6,383 nucleotides of DNA. Source: an uncultured bacterium (GTDB lineage Bacteria; Patescibacteriota; Minisyncoccia; Phycocordibacterales; UBA9973). Position 1 is the stretch's first letter. Every line of letters starts with the position of its first letter. The DNA is taken from the NCBI GenBank assembly GCA_903869975.1, contig CAIQBF010000104.1, positions 1 to 6,383 on the forward strand, read 5' to 3'. Below the pieces are notes generated by a model. That model was not told the DNA's origin. It saw nothing but the letters and a program-made list of their open reading frames with translations, and did no database searches. The position numbers were made by a program, and so were the translations under genes. Positions 5,095 to 6,383 of this stretch are shown one piece after another.

Positions 5095-6383
5095 TTCTTG
5101 TCGCGCTTATTCTTATGGAGACGAATACTAAAGCGATGCGCTTCGTTGTTTGCGAGCAAAATTTCTTTTTTGTATTTCTTTGCCATGTCCAAATCTCCGA
5201 GAATATCTTTCGGTTTATGGCGTTCGTCTTTGACGACAGACACAACAGGGATTTTGAGCTGATAGCGGTCGAGGACTTGTTTGGCCACACGAAGCTGAGC
5301 CTCGCCGCCGTCTGCGATGACGAGGTCCGGCATTCCCCACTCTGTGTGCCGCAGACGGCGGCTAAGAACTTCCTCAAGCGCCCCGGTATCATTGGCCTTC
5401 GTGAACCCCCGAATATTAAAAGTGCGGTATTCTTTTTTACTTACCTCGCCATCTTCCAATACTGTCATGACGCCCACCATATTTTGCCCACCAAGGTGCG
5501 CTACGTCATATGCTTCCATACGGAAGCCAGCCTTCTCGCGACGCACGGCCGGATCGCCCTTCAAGAGAGCGATGTCATTGATATGCCCGAGAGCAAAAAG
5601 CTGATTACGGATATGCGACGCTTCCTCAAAATGCTGCTCCTTGGCTGCCGACTTCATTTCACGTTCGAGCTCCTTGATGATTATTTTCTTCTTGCCTTGG
5701 AAGAAATATTTCAGGTTTCGAATACTGCGTTTGTATGCCGCCATTTTCTCATCACCCGAAACGTCGGGAGTAAGGCCAAGCTGGCGATAGAATTCATAGT
5801 TGTCGCGCTTCGCAGAGCTTGCATCCACAAACGGAAAAATCCGCCGCACGATCTTGAGCGCTTCTTTGAGCTGCATACCGTTTACAAAAGGGCCATACCA
5901 TTCATCGATCCGGACACCCGAGAGTGTAACCATGGATTTGAAATCGATATTCTTTCCGCGCTCCACAAGCAGCTTCGGACATTCCTCGTCTGTGATACAG
6001 ACATAGTTCCAGCTCTTATCGTCTTTCTCTTTCGTGTTGTAGTAGGGCTGATGCTTTTTGATGAGATTCGCTTCGAGAATAAGCGCTTCGAGCACAGAAT
6101 CGGTTTCCTCGTACGTGACACTGTCTGCCTTGAACACCATGTCTACAATGAGCGGCCCGCGCGTCGCAATAAGGTCTTTCGCAAAATAGCTCTTGGTACG
6201 ATCGCGAAGAGAAGTCGCCTTGCCGATATACAGAATGTCTCCGCTCGCTCCACCAATAATTTCTGCTTCGCCTTTTTCTGCAATCTCTCCTGAAATTTTG
6301 CCCAACGCTTTTGCGGCTTCCAATGATGCATCGGCTAATTTTTTCATGTATTTTTGAGCATTATCAGCATTGCTCATTAAAAG
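5082..6383 (-). CDS. uvrC: UvrABC excinuclease subunit C, 5' end probably outside window
   Basis: UvrC makes both incisions around bulky DNA lesions with UvrA/UvrB. Residues are counted from the ATG at 6377; the frame stays open to the window edge, so the true start is probably further upstream. Seen: the second half of the GIY-YIG nuclease (YIGKATSLRDR at 50-60, including R60; EALILEANLIKKHQPYYN at 97-114); a UVR motif for UvrB contact (about 235-262); and the RNase H-like nuclease with its Asp-Asp-His set (D291 in AYDVAH, D356 in IADGGEAQ, H414 in NEAHRF). The GIY/GVY strand is not visible: residues 1-45 are a charged, helix-prone stretch where it should be close by. The region that usually holds four Fe-S cysteines (181-208) has none. 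The protein ends right after the nuclease, so the helix-hairpin-helix tail of 600-residue UvrCs is absent. The Ddl-like gene follows after 23 bp. Confidence 0.95.
   Translation of the reverse strand, partial: LLMSNADNAQKYMKKLADASLEAAKALGKISGEIAEKGEAEIIGGASGDILYIGKATSLRDRTKSYFAKDLIATRGPLIVDMVFKADSVTYEETDSVLEALILEANLIKKHQPYYNTKEKDDKSWNYVCITDEECPKLLVERGKNIDFKSMVTLSGVRIDEWYGPFVNGMQLKEALKIVRRIFPFVDASSAKRDNYEFYRQLGLTPDVSGDEKMAAYKRSIRNLKYFFQGKKKIIIKELEREMKSAAKEQHFEEASHIRNQLFALGHINDIALLKGDPAVRREKAGFRMEAYDVAHLGGQNMVGVMTVLEDGEVSKKEYRTFNIRGFTKANDTGALEEVLSRRLRHTEWGMPDLVIADGGEAQLRVAKQVLDRYQLKIPVVSVVKDERHKPKDILGDLDMAKKYKKEILLANNEAHRFSIRLHKNKRDKNFLP

Noticed and set aside
5115..6293. A 392-codon open frame on the plus strand.
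   Set aside because: It lies wholly antisense to uvrC, whose motifs are unambiguous, and its translation shows no recognisable domain. It is a shadow of the GC-biased codon positions of uvrC.
1..6383. CRISPR arrays, insertion sequences, integrase sites or a defence system.
   Set aside because: No spaced direct repeats, transposase or recombinase motifs, or toxin-antitoxin-like small gene pairs were seen. The tRNA genes show no duplicated 3' ends that would mark an integrated element.

Overview
The window most likely comes from a member of the Candidatus Patescibacteria (Candidate Phyla Radiation), probably the Parcubacteria. Three things point there. A short UvrC carries the family's motifs but ends before the helix-hairpin-helix. 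A type IV pilin-like protein has a short leader and a Cys-rich tail containing a WCSDSSG stretch. A very long secreted beta-rich protein has a Pro/Thr/Glu-rich stalk. This placement rests on remembered family features, not on a search. Translation appears standard.

Region 1 (about 3609-6383, minus strand) holds three genes in the order uvrC (5' end beyond the window edge), a D-Ala-D-Ala-ligase-like ATP-grasp gene, and a pilin-like gene. They are separated by only 23 and 19 bp. The ligase-like and pilin genes each carry a -10-like TATACT six bases before the ATG, inside an almost identical 17-nt motif. Both may therefore be transcribed as leaderless mRNAs, even though the genes are packed like an operon. 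A 24-bp perfect inverted repeat at 3546-3595 ends this block and probably also terminates the converging tRNA gene.

Region 2 (3324-3541) is a divergent pair of alanine tRNA genes: tRNA-Ala(GGC) on minus and tRNA-Ala(UGC) on plus, 72 bp apart. Both have the G3:U70 alanine identity pair, and neither encodes its CCA end.

Region 3 (1-3266, minus strand) is one open frame of 1088 visible codons that runs off the window. It encodes an exported, probably cell-surface protein. In order it has a basic N-terminus, one hydrophobic segment, a small two-Cys beta domain, a Pro/Thr/Glu-rich low-complexity stretch, further beta modules, an alpha-2-macroglobulin MG2-like YRPGDT segment, and Gly/Thr/Ser/Asn-rich beta-strand repeats.

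The window thus combines DNA repair (UvrC), a possible cell-wall enzyme, and two surface proteins (pilin and giant adhesin-like protein) that may serve attachment in a host-dependent lifestyle. No mobile element, CRISPR array or clear new multi-gene system is visible. The main oddities are a UvrC without the usual four cysteines and with an insertion in its GIY-YIG domain, a Ddl homologue with most catalytic positions replaced, and the shared leaderless-type start motif.
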